Below, piece by piece: positions 24,782 to 34,753 of a stretch of DNA of 64,000 bases. Both the position numbers and the translations under genes were made by a program. The DNA is from Myxococcota bacterium (GTDB lineage Bacteria > Myxococcota_A > UBA9160 > UBA4427), in assembly GCA_041389495.1 (NCBI GenBank), contig JAWKRT010000001.1:2232001-2296000 (forward strand), given 5' to 3'. The notes below the pieces were generated by a model. It did no database searches and was not told where the DNA came from. It saw nothing but the letters and a program-made list of their open reading frames with translations. Each line of letters opens with the position of its first letter. The first letter of the stretch is position 1.

Positions 24782-26415
24782 GCGCGCGCGCGAGCCGCGG
24801 GCTCGCCGGAATCGCGGCGGCGACCGCGACGGGAGCGGCGCTGCGCGCGCTCGGGCTCGGCGCACAGGTGCCGATCGACGACGAGTTCCACGCGCTCCGC
24901 GCCGGGCTCCGCCCCGATCTCGACCTGGCCTACCTCTTCCTGCACAACACGCTTCCCGAGGATCCGCTCTCGGACTTCTCGAGCCCGCTCGCCCTGTGGG
25001 TGCGGCTGCTGGCGACGACCGTCGGCGTCGACGAGTGGACGCTGCGCGCCCCGATGTGGCTCGCGAGCGTGGCCGTCGTCGCGCTCGTCGGGCTCGCGGC
25101 GCGGCGCGCGGCGGGGGCAGGGGCCGGCGTCGCGGGCGCATGGCTCGCCGCGCTGTGTCCACTGCTCGTGATGTACGCGCGGGTCGCGCGTCCCTATGCG
25201 CTGGTCGCGCTCTGCGGCGCAGTGGCGTTGCTCGCCGCCGACGCGCTCCGCCGCGAGGCGTCGACGCGCGCCGCGGTGGCGCTCGGCGCGGCGTGTGCCC
25301 TCGGCGTCTGGTGGAACGCCGCCGCCGCGCCGGCGCTCGGGCTCGCGCTCTGGCTCGGCGCGGCACCCGGGCTCCGCGCACGCGCGGGTGCGGACGGCCG
25401 GCGCGCCTCGCGCATCGCGCTCGCCACGGCCGCAGGCATCGGCGCGCTGCTCGTCGCACCCGCTCTCCCCGCGCTGCTCGCGTTCGCGCGCGCGAAGGGC
25501 GCCGCGGCCCCCGCGTCGTGGACGGCCTGGTGGGTCGCGGCGCGCGCGACGGCCGGCGTCCGCGCCGCGATCGGCGATGGAGCCGCAGCGCCGGCCGTCG
25601 TCGCCTTCTTCGGGCTCGCCGCGCTCGGCGCGGCGACGAGCCTGCGGCGCACACCCGCGCTCGCAGGCGTCGCGATCGGCGCGTTCGCCGCGCAGCTCGG
25701 CGCGTTCGCGTGGATCGCGCCCTATGGCGGCGACGACCCTCTCGTGATCGCTCGTTATGCGATCGCCGCGCTGCCCGGACTGCTCGTGCTCGTGGCGGTC
25801 GGTCTCGATCGCGCCGCGCGCGCGCTCGCGAGCCCGCTCGCCGCCGCCGCCGCGACGGGCGCGGCGATCGCCGGGATGGCGGCTCTCGGTCCGCTCGTCA
25901 CCGACTACGCGCGCGAGAACGCCTACACGAGCCGGCCGTCGGGCCTCGCACCGGCGCCGTACGCGCTCGTGCGCGACGCGCTTCCGGAGGGCTACGCCCG
26001 CGTCGACGCCTCGATGACGGTCGTCGAGATCCCCTGGGTGCTCGAGTGGCCGCTCGCGCTTCCCGCGGACTATCAGGCGATCCACGGTGCGCGCGTGCGG
26101 ACGGCGACCGGGTTCTGGACGTTCCACGCGCCCGGCGTGCGCTTCGCGACGGTGGCGCGCGCGCGCGGCGACGCGCTCGATCTCGGCGGCGCGGACGCCG
26201 CGATCGTGCACGTCGACCTGGTCGAGGAGTGGAAGCACGCGACCGGCGCACCGCTGACGATGGACCCGGCGCGTCTCGAGGAGGCGGCGAAGCGCTACCG
26301 CACCGACGCCGCCGCGCTCGATGCCGCGCTCGCGCGGAGCGGCGAGTGGCGGCTCGCCTCCGAAGGTCGCTTCGTGCGCGTCTGGGTCCCCGCGCGCGAC
26401 GCGTCGCTACGGTGA
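24778..26415 (+). CDS. GT39-like polytopic membrane glycosyltransferase
   Basis: A 545-residue membrane protein with roughly ten hydrophobic segments. The first external loop holds the acidic motif IDDEFHALR, as in ArnT/PMT-type (GT-C fold) enzymes that use lipid-linked sugar donors, and is followed by YARVARPYALVALCG. A soluble C-terminal domain follows after about residue 380. The acceptor is unknown. The ATG overlaps the SDR stop by four bases. The gene ends nine bases into the convergent membrane protein gene on the other strand. Two related large membrane proteins are nearby, suggesting a small glycan or lipid modification locus. Confidence 0.72.
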   Translation: MSARASRGLAGIAAATATGAALRALGLGAQVPIDDEFHALRAGLRPDLDLAYLFLHNTLPEDPLSDFSSPLALWVRLLATTVGVDEWTLRAPMWLASVAVVALVGLAARRAAGAGAGVAGAWLAALCPLLVMYARVARPYALVALCGAVALLAADALRREASTRAAVALGAACALGVWWNAAAAPALGLALWLGAAPGLRARAGADGRRASRIALATAAGIGALLVAPALPALLAFARAKGAAAPASWTAWWVAARATAGVRAAIGDGAAAPAVVAFFGLAALGAATSLRRTPALAGVAIGAFAAQLGAFAWIAPYGGDDPLVIARYAIAALPGLLVLVAVGLDRAARALASPLAAAAATGAAIAGMAALGPLVTDYARENAYTSRPSGLAPAPYALVRDALPEGYARVDASMTVVEIPWVLEWPLALPADYQAIHGARVRTATGFWTFHAPGVRFATVARARGDALDLGGADAAIVHVDLVEEWKHATGAPLTMDPARLEEAAKRYRTDAAALDAALARSGEWRLASEGRFVRVWVPARDASLR

Positions 26416-27915
26416 GCCGAACCACTCCGGGCCGGCGCGGAGCAGGAAGTACGGGAAGTCGCCGAGCACGAACAGTGCGGCGACCGCGACGGCGACGGGC
26501 GTGCGCGCGCGCACGGGCAGCGCATCGCGCGCGCCCGCGACGAGTGCCGCGAGCAGCGGAGCCAGCACGGGGAAGAGGTAGCGCCCCTGCACGGCCTCGA
26601 CCGCGAGGCCGGTCGCCCGGTAGACGGGATAGTTGACGAGCTGCATGAGGACGAGCGCGTAGGCGAGGGCGACGAGCGCGCCGATCCGGAGGTGGAGGGA
26701 GAGGTGGCGGAAGCGCGCGGCGAGCGCCGCGAAGGCGGCGAGCGCCACGGCGCCGTAGGTCGCCGCGAGCCCTCCTTCCTTGTAGAGCGCGCGATGTCCC
26801 ATCACGCCGAAGACGCGCTCGGCCATCAGCGCAGTCCAGGTCGCCGCATAACGAAGGCGACCGACGAGCGGCTCGCCCTCGCCGCGACGCAGCTCGAGCG
26901 CGCGGCGCAGCATCCACATCGCGCCCGCGCGGTCGCCCGCGTGCTCGATCGCCTCGATCTCGCGCGCGGCCTGGCGGAAGTCGATGGCGCCGGCGCGGAA
27001 GCTCCGCAGCACGTGCTCCTGGCGGAAGATGCGGTTCTCGAGTGCGGCCTCGAGCGGGAGCACCTGGTTCGCCGCGGGCTCGAGCACGCCGTAGCGGACG
27101 AGGTTGCCTCCGTAGAGCGCGGCGGCGAGCGCCACGAGCCCCGCGGCGAGCCCGGCGAGCGCGAGTCCGCGCGCGCCGAGCGAGCGCGGCGATGCGAGCG
27201 CGGCGAGCAGCGCGCGCGGCGCGGCGGCGCGGCGCGCGGCGAGGCTCGCGGCGCCGAGGAGCGCGGCGAGCGGGAGCAGGGCGGACTTCGTCAGCACGCC
27301 TGCCGCGCAGGTGGCCGCGAGGCGGAGCCCGTCGCGCGCGCGGTGCGTGTCGATCCAGCGCGCGAGCAGCGCGAAGGCCGCCGTCGCGAGCAGCGTCGCG
27401 AGATTGTCGTAGCTCGCCGACGCTGCGAGGAAGCTCCACATCGGGACGTTGGTCAGCAGCACGATCGCGAGCACGCGGGCGCCGGCCTCGAGCCCGGCGC
27501 GCCGCGCGAACGCCCAGGCGGCGAGCGCGGTCGCGATCGCCATCGCCGCGTTGGCGAAGCGCATCCAGACGAGGTCCGACACGAGCTCGCCGGGCCGCAG
27601 CGCGAGCCAGCGCGCGAGCATCCACGTGTTCAGCCACGGGCGGTGCGACACGAGGCCGAGCGCGTAGGAGCCCTCGCCGTCCGCGCGCAGGAGGAGGGCG
27701 CCCGCCTGGTAGCGCGCGAAGCCGGCGTGCGTGACTTCGTCGGGGGGCAGGGAGGGGTCGACGTGCGTCGCGAGGAAGAGGAGGCGTGCGGCGAGATAGG
27801 CGAGCGCGGCGGCGACTGCGACGCGTTCCCAGCGCGGCACCGGCGAGAGCGGCGTCGGCACCGCGTCGGTGGCCGGTCGCTGCGCATCGCCTCGCTGCCC
27901 ACCGCGACTCGGCAT
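26407..27915 (-). CDS. Polytopic membrane protein, DUF2142/GT-C-like
   Basis: A 502-residue membrane protein with about ten hydrophobic segments. The first loop contains SLPPDEVTHAGF (an acidic Asp-Glu pair as in GT-C enzymes), and the C-terminal part has VQGRYLFPVLAPLLAAL, a motif typical of DUF2142 proteins. It is probably a membrane glycosyltransferase. No Shine-Dalgarno precedes ATG 27915. A GTG at 27927 has a -10-like TAGCAT seven bases upstream and could be the true, leaderless start. The 3' end overlaps the convergent GT39-like gene; the 5' side is divergent from another membrane glycosyltransferase. Confidence 0.7.
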   Translation of the reverse strand: MPSRGGQRGDAQRPATDAVPTPLSPVPRWERVAVAAALAYLAARLLFLATHVDPSLPPDEVTHAGFARYQAGALLLRADGEGSYALGLVSHRPWLNTWMLARWLALRPGELVSDLVWMRFANAAMAIATALAAWAFARRAGLEAGARVLAIVLLTNVPMWSFLAASASYDNLATLLATAAFALLARWIDTHRARDGLRLAATCAAGVLTKSALLPLAALLGAASLAARRAAAPRALLAALASPRSLGARGLALAGLAAGLVALAAALYGGNLVRYGVLEPAANQVLPLEAALENRIFRQEHVLRSFRAGAIDFRQAAREIEAIEHAGDRAGAMWMLRRALELRRGEGEPLVGRLRYAATWTALMAERVFGVMGHRALYKEGGLAATYGAVALAAFAALAARFRHLSLHLRIGALVALAYALVLMQLVNYPVYRATGLAVEAVQGRYLFPVLAPLLAALVAGARDALPVRARTPVAVAVAALFVLGDFPYFLLRAGPEWFGSP

Positions 27916-28025
27916 CCGTTCGCGCACCGCGACTATGCTATCACCCGCCGACTCCCACGGTCGCCCGCGTCGGCGTGCGCGGTGGCGGAGACTCCTTGCA
28001 CGGCGAAGCCGGCCGAACGGCTCCG

Positions 28026-29648
28026 ATGGCTCCGATCGATCCGGCCGCTCCGATGATGGGCGGCGCGACGTTCGAGGTGTCGCCCAATGGAGCGCGGGGT
28101 GCGCGCGGCACCGGACGTGCCCGGCTCGGCGCGAACGCGGCCCGATGGCGCCGCGCGTTCGGCCCGCTGGCCGCGCTCGGGCTCGGCGCGTGGCTCGCGC
28201 TCGCGAACCTCGACGGGCAGCTGCTCTGGCAGGACGAGGCGCAGTCCGCGCTGCTCGCGCGCACGACGCTCGCCACCGGCATCCCGCACGGGTTCGACGG
28301 CGCGAACTCGCTCTCGCAGGAGCTCGGCGTCGAGGTCGACGAGCACGGGCGCTGGCGCTGGCACACGTGGCTCCATTTCTATCTGGTCGCTGCGTCGTTC
28401 GCGCTGCTCGGGGAGACGACGACCGCCGCGCGACTCCCGGCGGCGCTACTCGGCCTGGCCGTCCTCCCCGTCGCGGTCGCGCTCGCGCGCGCCCTGCACC
28501 GCGGGCGAACGGCGGCGTGCTGCACGGGCGTCGCGCTGCTCGGGCTCGTTCCGCACTGGGTGCTGTCGCGCCAGTGCCGCTACTACTCGCTCGCCACGTT
28601 CGCGTTCGCGGCCGCGCTGCTCGGGTACGTGCACGCGATGCGCGGCCGCCGCGCGGGCGCTGTCGCACTCGGCGCGGCGCTCGTCGCGCTCTTCCACGCG
28701 CACTACGTGTACGTGCCGCCGCTCCTCGCGGCGCTCGCGCTCCATGCCGCGTACTTCCACCGCGCGCAGTGGCGGCGGCTCGCCGTGCCTGCGGCGGCGG
28801 CGCTCGCCGTCTGCCTGCCGTGGATCGTCTGGCAAGCGGGCATGGAGTACCCGGGAAGCTACGTCGAGGCGATGCGGAGCCCGGCGACGTGGGTCGCGAA
28901 CGCGGCCGTCTTCGCGCGACGGTTGCTCGCCTACACGTCGGGACTCGCGTGGCTCGCCGCGGGCGCGGGCGCGGTGCTCCTCGCGCTCGCGCGCGGCGGC
29001 CCCGCGCGAGCGGCGCGCGCGCTCGGAGGCGAGGGCGTCGCGCTCGTGGTGGGGCCCGCGCTCGCGACGCTCGCGGTGCTCGCCGTCGTCGCGCCGGGCC
29101 CGTTCTTCCGCTACGCGGCGCCGCTGCTTCCGCTCGTCGCCGTCGGGTTCGGGCTCGCGTGCGCCGCGCTCGCGCGCACCCACCGCGCGCTCGCCGGTGC
29201 GGCGGTCGTCGCCTTCCTCGCGCTGCAGCCGCTCGCGTCCTTCGCCCGCGAGCTCACGCACGACATCGATGGCCCGATCGCGGGGCTCGTCACCTTCCTC
29301 CGCGCGCACGCGCGCCCGAGCGACGTGGTGTGGATCACCTACGGAGACATGCCGCTCAAGCTCTACACCGGTCTGCGCGTCGTCGGCGGGCTCACCGGCG
29401 AGGACCTCGACCGCGCGCTCGTCGATGCACCGCCCGACTGGGTCGTGATCCGGAGCACCGTCGTGCATCCCGACCGCGACGGGCGCGTGCGGCGATTCAT
29501 CGAGGCGCGCATCGATCTCGGCGCCTTCCGAAAGATCGAGCTCCCGTTTACCGATACCGCGTTCGAGAACCGCGAGGAGCCGGGCGAGCACCGGTTCCGG
29601 TCGGCTCGCGGCGGCCCCCCCGTCGTGGTGTACGAGCGCCGGCGCTGA
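28026..29648 (+). CDS. GT39-like membrane glycosyltransferase
   Basis: About 540 residues with ten or more hydrophobic segments. The first loop has LLWQDEAQSALLAR (Asp-Glu pair of GT-C enzymes) and is followed by VLSRQCRYYSLATF. The C-terminal soluble part begins at about residue 415 (ASFARELTHDIDGPIAG). The likely reaction is transfer of a sugar from a polyprenyl donor to an unknown periplasmic acceptor. The start is uncertain: ATG 28026, 28053 and 28056 are in frame and none has a good Shine-Dalgarno. It is divergent from the 27915 gene, so regulation may be shared. Confidence 0.72.
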   Translation: MAPIDPAAPMMGGATFEVSPNGARGARGTGRARLGANAARWRRAFGPLAALGLGAWLALANLDGQLLWQDEAQSALLARTTLATGIPHGFDGANSLSQELGVEVDEHGRWRWHTWLHFYLVAASFALLGETTTAARLPAALLGLAVLPVAVALARALHRGRTAACCTGVALLGLVPHWVLSRQCRYYSLATFAFAAALLGYVHAMRGRRAGAVALGAALVALFHAHYVYVPPLLAALALHAAYFHRAQWRRLAVPAAAALAVCLPWIVWQAGMEYPGSYVEAMRSPATWVANAAVFARRLLAYTSGLAWLAAGAGAVLLALARGGPARAARALGGEGVALVVGPALATLAVLAVVAPGPFFRYAAPLLPLVAVGFGLACAALARTHRALAGAAVVAFLALQPLASFARELTHDIDGPIAGLVTFLRAHARPSDVVWITYGDMPLKLYTGLRVVGGLTGEDLDRALVDAPPDWVVIRSTVVHPDRDGRVRRFIEARIDLGAFRKIELPFTDTAFENREEPGEHRFRSARGGPPVVVYERRR

Positions 29649-29725
29649 CGCGCGCCGTCGCTCGCGAACGTGCGAGACGCGCGCGCCGTCGGCGCGCGGC
29701 GACGGACGGGGAAGGGAAGGCTCGC

Positions 29726-30337
29726 GTGGGACGACTTCGCGGACGCTTGCTGCACTGGCGCCGGCTCGTGATCACCTATCCACTCTTCTTCGTCGCGACC
29801 GCGGCGACCGGCGGCGCGGCCTCCTTCCTCTACTCCTACATCCCGCTCCACACCGTGGAGATGCGCAAGATCGAGCGGCTCGAGTCCGCGCTCCTCGCGA
29901 AGGAGGAGCACGTGGAGGAGCTCGAGGCGACGCTCGCGTCGCTGCGCACCGAGCTCGACGCGCAGCCCGACGCCTCGTCGCTCGCGTCGCTCGAGGCGGC
30001 GCGCGACGAGGCGGTCGACGCGAAGCGCGCGGCCGAGCGCGAGCTCGACAAGGCGCAGAAGCGCGTCGGCTACCTCGAACGCGAGCGCGCCGAGTGGAAG
30101 CGCAAGATCGCGAGCCTCGAGTCGGCGCGCGCGACGCCGCCGCCCGTCGCGCACGCGCCGGTCGACCCTTCGCGCGGGAGCACCGGCGAGCCCGACGCGG
30201 AGCCGACGGCGATCGCGCCGGCGGCGCCCGCCGCAATCGCCGCGCCCGCGCCCTCGCGCGCGGTCGCGGGCGCCGAGCCGCCCGCGCCGATGCCGTCGCA
30301 CGACGGGGCGGCGACGCCCGCGTCGATCGAGCCCTGA
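29726..30337 (+). CDS. Single-pass membrane coiled-coil protein
   Basis: A 203-residue protein with a short basic N-terminus, one membrane segment (about 14-40, LVITYPLFFVATAATGG), a coiled coil (about 45-125, rich in Leu/Glu/Lys) and a Pro/Ala-rich tail (about 125-203). GTG 29726 has GAAGG six bases upstream. It follows the glycosyltransferase by 77 bases and is convergent with the kinase gene. The layout resembles envelope spacer or tether proteins. Function not recognised. Confidence 0.65.
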   Translation: MGRLRGRLLHWRRLVITYPLFFVATAATGGAASFLYSYIPLHTVEMRKIERLESALLAKEEHVEELEATLASLRTELDAQPDASSLASLEAARDEAVDAKRAAERELDKAQKRVGYLERERAEWKRKIASLESARATPPPVAHAPVDPSRGSTGEPDAEPTAIAPAAPAAIAAPAPSRAVAGAEPPAPMPSHDGAATPASIEP

Positions 30338-30361
30338 GCGAGCCGCAGCCCGCTCGGTGCG

Positions 30362-31843
30362 TCAGTCGGCAGCGCTTCCGTGGCGGGGCGGGCCCGACGC
30401 CACGCGCTTCGCGAGCTGCCGGAGCATGCGCACGGCGACCGACGAGTTGCACGTGATGAGCTGCTCGAGCTCGGCTTCGTTGAACACGCAGGTCCAGACC
30501 GTTCCGCGCGCGCGCAGCGTGAGCTCGCGCGGCGCGCCCGTCAGCGTCGAGATCGCGCACAGCATCGCGCCCTCGCGGTCCTCGATGTCGACGACCGCGT
30601 CGTTGCGCACGACCTCGACCGTTCCCGACAGCAGCAGGAACGTGTGGAAGCCGCCGTCGACGTGGCTCGCGAGGACCTCGCCGTCCTCGTACTTCGCGAA
30701 GTAGCGGTCGAAGCCGGGCGCCTTGGAGATCGACGACCACAGCGGGTCGACGATCGCGTCGATCACGGCCTGCACCTGCGTCGGGTCGGTGGCGGAGCGG
30801 CGCGCGGACGCGACCGTCTGCGAGTCGAGGCCGAAGCCGCTCGCGATCGCGCGCACCTGCGCGAGCACCTGCGAGGCGCCGCCGGGCCTGCGGTCGGGAT
30901 CGATGAAGAGGAGGCTCATCACGACCTCCTCGAGCGGCGGCGGGCAGGAGATCGCGACGTCCGAGAGCAGCGGGAGACCGTAGACGTAGCCGTCCTCGGC
31001 GCGTCGCAGCACTTCCTGCCGCTTGTTCAGATCGATGCCCGTGTAGAGCGCCCACGCCGTCGCGCCGACGCCCCACAGGTCCGTTCGCAGGTCGAAGTCC
31101 TTGAGCGAGAGCTTGTCCTGCTCGGGCGCGCGATAGCCGTGCGTGCCGAGGCCGACGGCGACCTTGCCCTGGTGCAGCAGGCCCTTCGACATGCGCGCCG
31201 CCTGGGAGACGCCGAAGTCCGTGAGCACGAAGCCGCCGTCGCCGTCGAGCAGCACGTTGGAGGGCTTGAGGTCGAGGTGGAGGATGCCCGCGCGGTGCGC
31301 GGCGGAGAGCGCCTGCAGCAGGTCGGTGATCAGGCGCCAGACCTGCTGCTCGTCGCGGTGGTCGAGGAAGGGCCACGCGTCGGCGAGGCTCCCGGCGGCG
31401 AAGTACTGCATCGCGACGAACGCGTTCTCGCCATCGAGGCTCCAGTCGTAGACCTTGGGGATGCGATCGTCCTCGATCGCGAGCAGCGCCGCGAGCTCTC
31501 GCTTGAGCGCGCTCGCGGCGCGCGGGTCGCGGCTCGAGCCGAGCACCTTGATCGCGACGTGGGCGGGCGGCGCTCCGGGCTCGCCCGCATCGAGGCACCG
31601 CGCCATGTAGACGGAGCCGAAGCCGCCGCGGCCGAGTCGACGCACGATCTGGTAGCGGAAGTCCGCGTGCAGGACGTCGCCGGGCTGCGGCCGCGCGCCC
31701 GTCTCCTCGCGCGCCGGGCGGGGTCGTCGGCGGCGGGGCTCCGGGCGGACCGCCCGCGCCCCCGAGTCGACGTGGGGGCTCGCGACGGTGCGCGTCCGGC
31801 TTCCGGGGCCGGTCTCGTCCTGCTCTGCGGCGGGGTCCGACAC
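30362..31843 (-). CDS. Serine/threonine kinase fused to a cNMP-binding domain
   Basis: About 493 residues. The N-terminal 60 residues are basic and disordered. The kinase domain (about 65-335) shows GRGGFGSVYMA, the Lys of VAIKVLG, HLDLKPSNVLL, LTDFGVSQ and YRAPEQ. The usual HRD is HLD, so it is a non-RD kinase but keeps the catalytic Asp. The C-terminal 120 residues are a cyclic-nucleotide-binding-like beta-barrel (around GFHTFLLLSGTVEVVR and EGAMLCAISTLTG). This suggests kinase activity gated by a ligand or by partner binding. The GTG at 31843 lacks a Shine-Dalgarno. A further cNMP protein is at 41134 and a Crp-like one at 47273. Confidence 0.82.
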   Translation of the reverse strand: MSDPAAEQDETGPGSRTRTVASPHVDSGARAVRPEPRRRRPRPAREETGARPQPGDVLHADFRYQIVRRLGRGGFGSVYMARCLDAGEPGAPPAHVAIKVLGSSRDPRAASALKRELAALLAIEDDRIPKVYDWSLDGENAFVAMQYFAAGSLADAWPFLDHRDEQQVWRLITDLLQALSAAHRAGILHLDLKPSNVLLDGDGGFVLTDFGVSQAARMSKGLLHQGKVAVGLGTHGYRAPEQDKLSLKDFDLRTDLWGVGATAWALYTGIDLNKRQEVLRRAEDGYVYGLPLLSDVAISCPPPLEEVVMSLLFIDPDRRPGGASQVLAQVRAIASGFGLDSQTVASARRSATDPTQVQAVIDAIVDPLWSSISKAPGFDRYFAKYEDGEVLASHVDGGFHTFLLLSGTVEVVRNDAVVDIEDREGAMLCAISTLTGAPRELTLRARGTVWTCVFNEAELEQLITCNSSVAVRMLRQLAKRVASGPPRHGSAAD

Positions 31844-31973
31844 GCGGCCCGTATCGGCCGACGCGCGAGCCGACCGGAGCGCTCGGCGCGATGCATCGCG
31901 CGCTTCGCGGCGTCCGGTCGCCGCGGCGTGTGTCGGCCCGAGCGCTGCCCGCCGCGCGGCCGGGGGCTGCGCG

Positions 31974-32480
31974 CTAGAGCGCGCCCTCGGCGCGCAGCAC
32001 GGCGGCAAGCCCGGGCCCGAGCGCGCGCGCCTCGTCCTCCTCGAACAGGAAGGGCTGGCGTCCCTGCCAGGCCGCGTCGAAGCCCGGCTCCCACGGCAGC
32101 GCACCGTTCGCGTCCGGCCAGAAGCACTGCAGCGCGCGGAACGGGCGCCCGCGGTAGAACCAGCCGGCGTTGCCGAGGAAGGCCTCGTGCCAGCACGGGC
32201 GGACGCTGCGGAAGACGGGCGGGTGGTGCGCGAGCACGCGCTCCGCGCGCTCGCCGTCGACGAACACGCGGCCGCGCCGCACTTCGTCGCCGACGTGGTT
32301 GACGAGCCGGTGGAGCACGTCGAGCTCCATTCCGAACACGACGACCTCGGGGTGGGCGAAGCGCTCCTCGAGCCCGATCGAGAACGCCCACGGCGGCGCG
32401 GCGTCGTCGCCCGCGATCTTCGCGACGTGCCAGCCGAAGGTGTCGACGTCGCGCCGGACGCGCAGGTCGATCTCGTCCAC
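31974..32480 (-). CDS. DUF4262 domain protein
   Basis: A 168-residue soluble protein matching the DUF4262 pattern: DTFGWHVAKI, WAFSIGLEERFAHPEVVVFG and a conserved central LGNAGWFYRGRPFRALQCF-type region. Function of the family is unknown; toxin-immunity roles have been suggested for related folds. The GTG at 32480 starts four bases after the stop of the small membrane gene, so both are probably co-transcribed. Nothing is broken or missing. Confidence 0.78.
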   Translation of the reverse strand: MDEIDLRVRRDVDTFGWHVAKIAGDDAAPPWAFSIGLEERFAHPEVVVFGMELDVLHRLVNHVGDEVRRGRVFVDGERAERVLAHHPPVFRSVRPCWHEAFLGNAGWFYRGRPFRALQCFWPDANGALPWEPGFDAAWQGRQPFLFEEDEARALGPGLAAVLRAEGAL

Positions 32481-32484
32481 GATG

Positions 32485-32802
32485 CTAGTCGGCGGTCTCG
32501 CCGCGGGAGGCGGAGGCGGCGCGCTCGCGGTCCTCGCGCAGCTCCAGCCAGCCCTTGCGCCCGAACCACAGCGCGCCCACGACCCAGACGCCGAACATGA
32601 TGCGGTTGAACTGGACGGACTCGATGTGCGGGTTGAACCAGCCGTCGTAGCCGAACCACAGCGCGAACGCGACGAAGAGGGCGGGCAGGAAGAGCGGGTG
32701 GTCGAACGGCGTCGGCGACGGCTCGTCGGCGTCGTCGTCGCTGGCGTCGTCGTCGAGCGCGCCGTCGGCGCGGAGGTCGCGATCGTCGGAGTCGTCGGAC
32801 AT
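32485..32802 (-). CDS. Small acidic membrane protein
   Basis: A 105-residue protein. The N-terminal 28 residues are strongly acidic (Asp-rich). Two hydrophobic segments follow (about 35-52 and 65-84), then a basic/acidic tail. ATG 32802 has no Shine-Dalgarno, but a TATGCT hexamer lies eight bases upstream, so the mRNA may be leaderless. Upstream partner of the DUF4262 gene. Function not recognised. Confidence 0.65.
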   Translation of the reverse strand: MSDDSDDRDLRADGALDDDASDDDADEPSPTPFDHPLFLPALFVAFALWFGYDGWFNPHIESVQFNRIMFGVWVVGALWFGRKGWLELREDRERAASASRGETAD

Positions 32803-32810
32803 GGGCGCGC

Positions 32811-32816
32811 AGCATA
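32811..32816 (-). promoter_or_regulatory. -10-like box for a leaderless mRNA
   Basis: On the minus strand TATGCT is followed by GCGCGCCC and then the ATG at 32802. The spacing puts the RNA start at or just before the start codon. The arrangement closely parallels the aroK promoter (TATACT-GCGCCC-ATG). Confidence 0.42.
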
Positions 32817-32928
32817 GCGCGGCCGGCGGGCGCGCTCGCTGCGGTTCGCGTGCGGAGTGCGCCGCTCGCACGGCTTGCGCGGCGCCGAGCGAGCGACGAG
32901 CCTAGCGGCCCGCGAGGGAGCGTCGACG

Positions 32929-33422
<494 letters not shown>

Positions 33423-33426
<4 letters not shown>

Positions 33427-33977
33427 CGTCGCCCGACCCGCTCTGGATCTTCGGCTACGGCTCGCTCGTCTGGCGGCCCGACTTCGCGTTCGCGGAGAGC
33501 CACCCCGCGCGCATCGAGGGCTACCGGCGCGCCTTCTGGCAGGGCTCGACCGACCACCGCGGCGTGCCGGGTGCGCCGGGGCGCGTCGTGACCCTCGTGC
33601 CCGAGTCGGGGGCCCACTGCGTGGGGCGCGCGTTCCGCGTCGCCTCGGGGCTCGAGGCCGCGGTGCTGGAGGCGCTCGACCACCGCGAGCGCGGCGGCTA
33701 TGCGCGCTTCGCGGTCGACGCCCACCTGGCCGCGCCCCCGCCCGCGCGCTGCGCCTCCGTGCGCGCGCTCGCCTACGCCGCGACGCCCGCGAACCCGAAC
33801 TACCTCGGCCCGGCCGACGCCGCGTCGATCGCGCGCGAGGTGCGCGCGGCGCGAGGCCCGTCGGGCGCGAACGTCGACTACGTGCTCGAGCTCGCGGCCG
33901 CGCTGCGCGCGCTCGGGGCCGACGACGCGCACGTGTTCGAGATCGAGCGGCTCGTGCTCGCGGAGCGCGGGCCGTGA
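33423..33977 (+). CDS. chaC: ChaC-type gamma-glutamylcyclotransferase
   Basis: A 184-residue enzyme expected to split gamma-glutamyl peptides such as glutathione, releasing 5-oxoproline. It has the substrate loop FGYGSLVWRPDF, HPARIEGYRRAFWQGSTDHRG, the catalytic Glu in LDHRERGGY, and AYAATPANPNYLGP. Length matches bacterial ChaC. The GTG overlaps the greB stop (GTGA), and its own stop overlaps the next ABC gene. Co-location with an osmolyte/thiol-type transporter may point to thiol handling; this is an inference. Confidence 0.88.
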
Positions 33978-34753
33978 TCGCGCTCCGCGGCCTGGCGCGG
34001 CACTACGGCGGACGCGCGGTGGTCGACGGCATCGACCTCGACGTCGCGGCGCGCGAGCTCGTGGTGCTGATCGGCGCGTCGGGCTGCGGCAAGACGACGA
34101 CGCTCAAGATGATCAACCGGCTCGTGGAGCCGACCGCGGGGAGCGTGCACGTCGCCGGTCGCGACGCGTCGCAGGTGCCGGCGCACGAGCTGCGGCGGCG
34201 CATCGGCTACGGCTTCCAGCGCGTCGGCCTCTTTCCGCACATGACCGTCGGAGAGAACGTCGCGGTCACGCCGCGGCTCCTCGGCTGGGACGCCGGGCGC
34301 ATCGCGGCGCGGGTCGATGCGCTGCTCGAGCTGGTGCGGCTCCCGCCGCGCGAGTTCCGCGACCGCGATCCGGCGGAGCTCTCGGGCGGGCAGCGTCAGC
34401 GCGTGGGCCTCGCGCGCGCGCTCGCCGCAGAGCCCGAAGTGCTGCTGCTCGACGAGCCGTTCGGCGCGCTCGACCCGATCACGCGCGACCACCTGCAGCA
34501 GGAGCTCGCGGCGATCCGCGACGAGCTCGCGCTCACGATCGTGTTCGTCACGCACGACATGGGCGAGGCGCTGCTGCTCGCGGATCGCATCGCGGTGCTC
34601 GACGCGGGGCGGCTCGTGCGCGTCGGCACGCCCGCCGAGCTGCTCGCGGCGCCGGGCAGCGATCGCGTGGCCGAGCTGCTCTCGACACCCGAGCGTCAGC
34701 TCGCGCGCATCGAGGCGCTGCGGGCCGCCGCCGCGCGCCCGGGCTCCGCGTGA
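33974..34753 (+). CDS. ABC transporter ATPase, osmolyte (ProV/OpuCA) type
   Basis: A 259-residue ATP-binding subunit of an importer. Visible are Walker A GASGCGKTT, the Q-loop (GYGFQRVGLFPHMTV), signature LSGGQRQRVGLARALA, Walker B VLLLDEPFGALDP and the H-loop VFVTHDMGEA. The CBS domains usual in ProV/OpuCA are absent, as in the shorter OpuBA-like or EgtV-type proteins. GTG 33974 overlaps chaC; its stop overlaps the permease GTG. Likely substrates are betaine/choline-type quaternary amines or ergothioneine. Confidence 0.88.
   Translation: MIALRGLARHYGGRAVVDGIDLDVAARELVVLIGASGCGKTTTLKMINRLVEPTAGSVHVAGRDASQVPAHELRRRIGYGFQRVGLFPHMTVGENVAVTPRLLGWDAGRIAARVDALLELVRLPPREFRDRDPAELSGGQRQRVGLARALAAEPEVLLLDEPFGALDPITRDHLQQELAAIRDELALTIVFVTHDMGEALLLADRIAVLDAGRLVRVGTPAELLAAPGSDRVAELLSTPERQLARIEALRAAAARPGSA

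Noticed and set aside
31852..31878. Perfect GCCGATA on the minus strand before the kinase gene
   Set aside because: The -35 position is TCCGG (3/5), and the implied RNA start is only two bases from the GTG; kept out of the promoter list.
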